7,815 nucleotides of DNA from CAYJAZ01 sp964369165 (GTDB lineage: Bacteria > Desulfobacterota > Desulfovibrionia > Desulfovibrionales > Desulfovibrionaceae). The position numbers and the translations under genes are program-made. The stretch lies in the NCBI GenBank assembly GCA_964369165.1, contig CAYJFE010000111.1:1-7815 (forward strand), in the 5' to 3' direction. Below the pieces are notes generated by a model that saw only the letters and a program-made list of their open reading frames with translations, was not told the origin of the DNA and did no database searches. Below, in pieces: positions 6,255-7,815 of this stretch (positions are counted from its first letter, which is position 1; each line of letters starts with the position of its first letter).

Positions 6255-6863
6255 ATGATAGCGTATATTGAAGGAAGATATTTAGAACAGACGGAGAATT
6301 CTGTCATTGTTCTTACAGAAGGCGGAGTGGGTTATGAAATTTTTGCGCCAAGCCATGCTTTAGCTCGTCTTCCGCAAAGAGGCGAAATTGTAGTCTTTTT
6401 CACGGTGCACGTTGTCAGGGAAGATGCTTCTGAGCTTTTTGGCTTTCCTACTTGGGACGAAAGGCAGACCTTCTTGATTTTGACTTCAATAAATCGAGTG
6501 GGTGCGCGCACAGCTTTATCAATTCTTTCCACTTTCAGCCCGAATGAGCTTCGACAAATTGTTTTAGATAATAATACCTTAGCTTTGACGCAAGTTTCTG
6601 GCATTGGCAAAAAAGGCGCGCAGCAAATTTTCCTTGATCTACAATATAAATTGCAGGGCAGTGCAAGCGTAGGGATTGACATAAATTCTTCTGAATCAAA
6701 TAAAGTTTTGACTGACAGCATAGCCGCACTTGTGAATCTTGGCTATCAAGAAGAAGAAATACGCCCTGTGGTGAAGGAAGTTTTGAATAATCAACCTGAT
6801 TTAGACGTGACAGAAGCCATCAGGGCTAGCCTTAAACAATTTGCGCAGAGTAAAAGAAGTTAG
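6255..6863 (+). CDS. ruvA: Holliday junction branch migration protein RuvA
   Basis: Binds four-way DNA junctions as a tetramer and loads the RuvB motor for branch migration in recombinational repair. The 202 residues are the usual length. Seen: an N-terminal OB fold (about 1-64) with GGVGYE (23-28) and the acidic-pin region VREDASELFGF (54-64, with E56 and D57). Two helix-hairpin-helix motifs follow, LTSINRVGARTALSIL (76-91) and LTQVSGIGKKGAQQIFLDL (111-129). After a flexible linker (about 134-150) comes the C-terminal RuvB-contact domain (about 152-197). The first hairpin reads RVGAR where GVGPK is more common. AGGG seven bases before the ATG supports the start. The gene lies 14 bases after the Cys-cluster gene and 2 bases before ruvB. 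ruvC is not in the window. Confidence 0.97.
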   Translation: MIAYIEGRYLEQTENSVIVLTEGGVGYEIFAPSHALARLPQRGEIVVFFTVHVVREDASELFGFPTWDERQTFLILTSINRVGARTALSILSTFSPNELRQIVLDNNTLALTQVSGIGKKGAQQIFLDLQYKLQGSASVGIDINSSESNKVLTDSIAALVNLGYQEEEIRPVVKEVLNNQPDLDVTEAIRASLKQFAQSKRS

Positions 6864-6865
6864 AA

Positions 6866-7815
6866 ATGGCTGAATATCAAGAAAGAAATGAATTTTCCGA
6901 AGAGCATATACGCCCGCAAAGGCTTGAGGAATTTATAGGGCAAGAAGAACTTCGCAAAAATTTGCGTGTCTATATTGATGCGGCTAAAGATAGAAATGTG
7001 GCTATAGATCACCTTTTATTCTATGGAAACCCAGGTCTTGGGAAGACGACGCTTGCAAGAATTATCGCTTCTGAATTAGGCGTGAACTTAGTCACCACTT
7101 CTGGGCCAGTTTTGGAGCGTTCAGGAGATTTAGCGGCAATACTCACAAATCTTTCAAAAAATGATATTTTATTTGTGGACGAAATTCACCGTATGCCGAT
7201 TACAGTCGAGGAAGTTTTATATCCAGCTATGGAGGATTTTAAGCTTGATTTAGTGATAGGGCAAGGGCCAGCGGCAAGAACGGTAAAGCTTGATATAGAG
7301 CCATTTACCTTGGTGGGCGCCACAACACGCTTAGGGCTTTTGTCTTCCCCACTTCGTGACAGGTTTGGCATTATTTCTCGCCTAGAATTTTATACACCAA
7401 AAGAACTTATGCAGGTGGTATCAAGGGCAGCAAGGATTTTTAATATTTCTATAGAAGAGAAGGCCGCGCTTGAAATTGGTAAACGATCAAGAGGCACACC
7501 AAGGATCGCAAACCGCCTTCTGCGTCGTGTGCGTGATTTTGCTTTTGCGGCAGTGAAGGGCAGTGACGAGGAAGCACGCATTTCACTTGAGATAGCTAGA
7601 AATGCCTTGGCTAGACTCGATATTGACGAAGAAGGGCTGGACTCGATGGATAGACATATTCTTTCTGTAATTATTGACCATTACGACGGGGGCCCTGTTG
7701 GCGCAAAAACTTTGGCTGTGGCAGTTTCCGAAGAATTACGAACTATTGAGGATATTTACGAACCCTACCTTATCCAATGCGGCTACCTCAAAAGAACACC
7801 GCGCGGTAGAATGGC
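6866..7815 (+). CDS. ruvB: Holliday junction branch migration ATPase RuvB (3' end cut off)
   Basis: AAA+ hexameric ATPase that drives branch migration with RuvA. Only the first 316 codons plus two bases are present; the frame is open at the right edge. Full-length RuvB is usually about 330-350 residues, so only a short tail is missing. Seen: Walker A GNPGLGKTT (54-62), Walker B ILFVDEIHR (101-109), sensor 1 GATTR (151-155), the arginine-finger region LRDRFG (163-168), sensor 2 RGTPRIANRLLRR (209-221), and a winged-helix DNA-binding domain (about 260-317) with GGPVGAKTLA and CGYLKRTPRGR. Walker A has Asn at residue 55 where Pro is usual (GPPGLGKTT); the Lys and Thr that bind nucleotide are intact. 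It starts two bases after the ruvA stop with only a weak AGAAG ahead, which suggests coupling to ruvA translation. Confidence 0.97.
   Translation, partial: MAEYQERNEFSEEHIRPQRLEEFIGQEELRKNLRVYIDAAKDRNVAIDHLLFYGNPGLGKTTLARIIASELGVNLVTTSGPVLERSGDLAAILTNLSKNDILFVDEIHRMPITVEEVLYPAMEDFKLDLVIGQGPAARTVKLDIEPFTLVGATTRLGLLSSPLRDRFGIISRLEFYTPKELMQVVSRAARIFNISIEEKAALEIGKRSRGTPRIANRLLRRVRDFAFAAVKGSDEEARISLEIARNALARLDIDEEGLDSMDRHILSVIIDHYDGGPVGAKTLAVAVSEELRTIEDIYEPYLIQCGYLKRTPRGRM

Noticed and set aside
6332..6721. Minus-strand open frame of 129 codons opposite ruvA
   Set aside because: Fully covered by ruvA, whose conserved domains are certain; no promoter or ribosome site on the minus strand.

Overview
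The window holds seven protein genes in two divergent groups, with no RNA genes, mobile elements or CRISPR arrays that I can see. By eye the DNA is moderately AT-rich throughout, with no change in character between the groups. gmhB, a heptose-phosphate enzyme of LPS synthesis, points to a Gram-negative bacterium. The AlaRS Cys-rich insert, the RuvA first-hairpin sequence and a YkgJ-type gene in front of ruvAB resemble what I recall from Desulfovibrionaceae (Desulfobacterota). This placement is inference from memory and was not searched.

Minus strand, read from about 5380 down to the left edge: proA (glutamyl-phosphate reductase), gmhB (heptose bisphosphate phosphatase), proC (pyrroline-5-carboxylate reductase) and alaS (alanyl-tRNA synthetase). 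The gaps are 1, 13 and 27 bases, so this looks like one operon. It ends in a long imperfect hairpin at the extreme left edge. proA and proC are two of the three steps from glutamate to proline. The first step, proB, is not in the window. gmhB and alaS belong to other pathways, so this is a mixed housekeeping operon.

Middle, 5350-5559: a 210-base divergent control region. It has a plausible sigma-70 promoter in each direction, a perfect 12-base palindrome between them, and an unusual leader in front of the rightward group. That leader carries two tiny upstream ORFs and a small hairpin lying between a G-rich Shine-Dalgarno-like run and the start codon.

Plus strand, 5560 to the right edge: a YkgJ-type Cys-cluster protein of unknown function, then ruvA, then ruvB, which is cut by the window edge. 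The gaps are 14 and 2 bases. RuvA and RuvB together form the Holliday-junction branch-migration motor. The Cys-cluster protein is the only gene whose role is unknown, and its probable co-transcription with ruvAB is the most open biological question here.

I found no convincing novel multi-gene system. The points worth a second look are the ykgJ-ruvAB linkage, the ykgJ leader, and some family-motif deviations in ProC, RuvA and RuvB.
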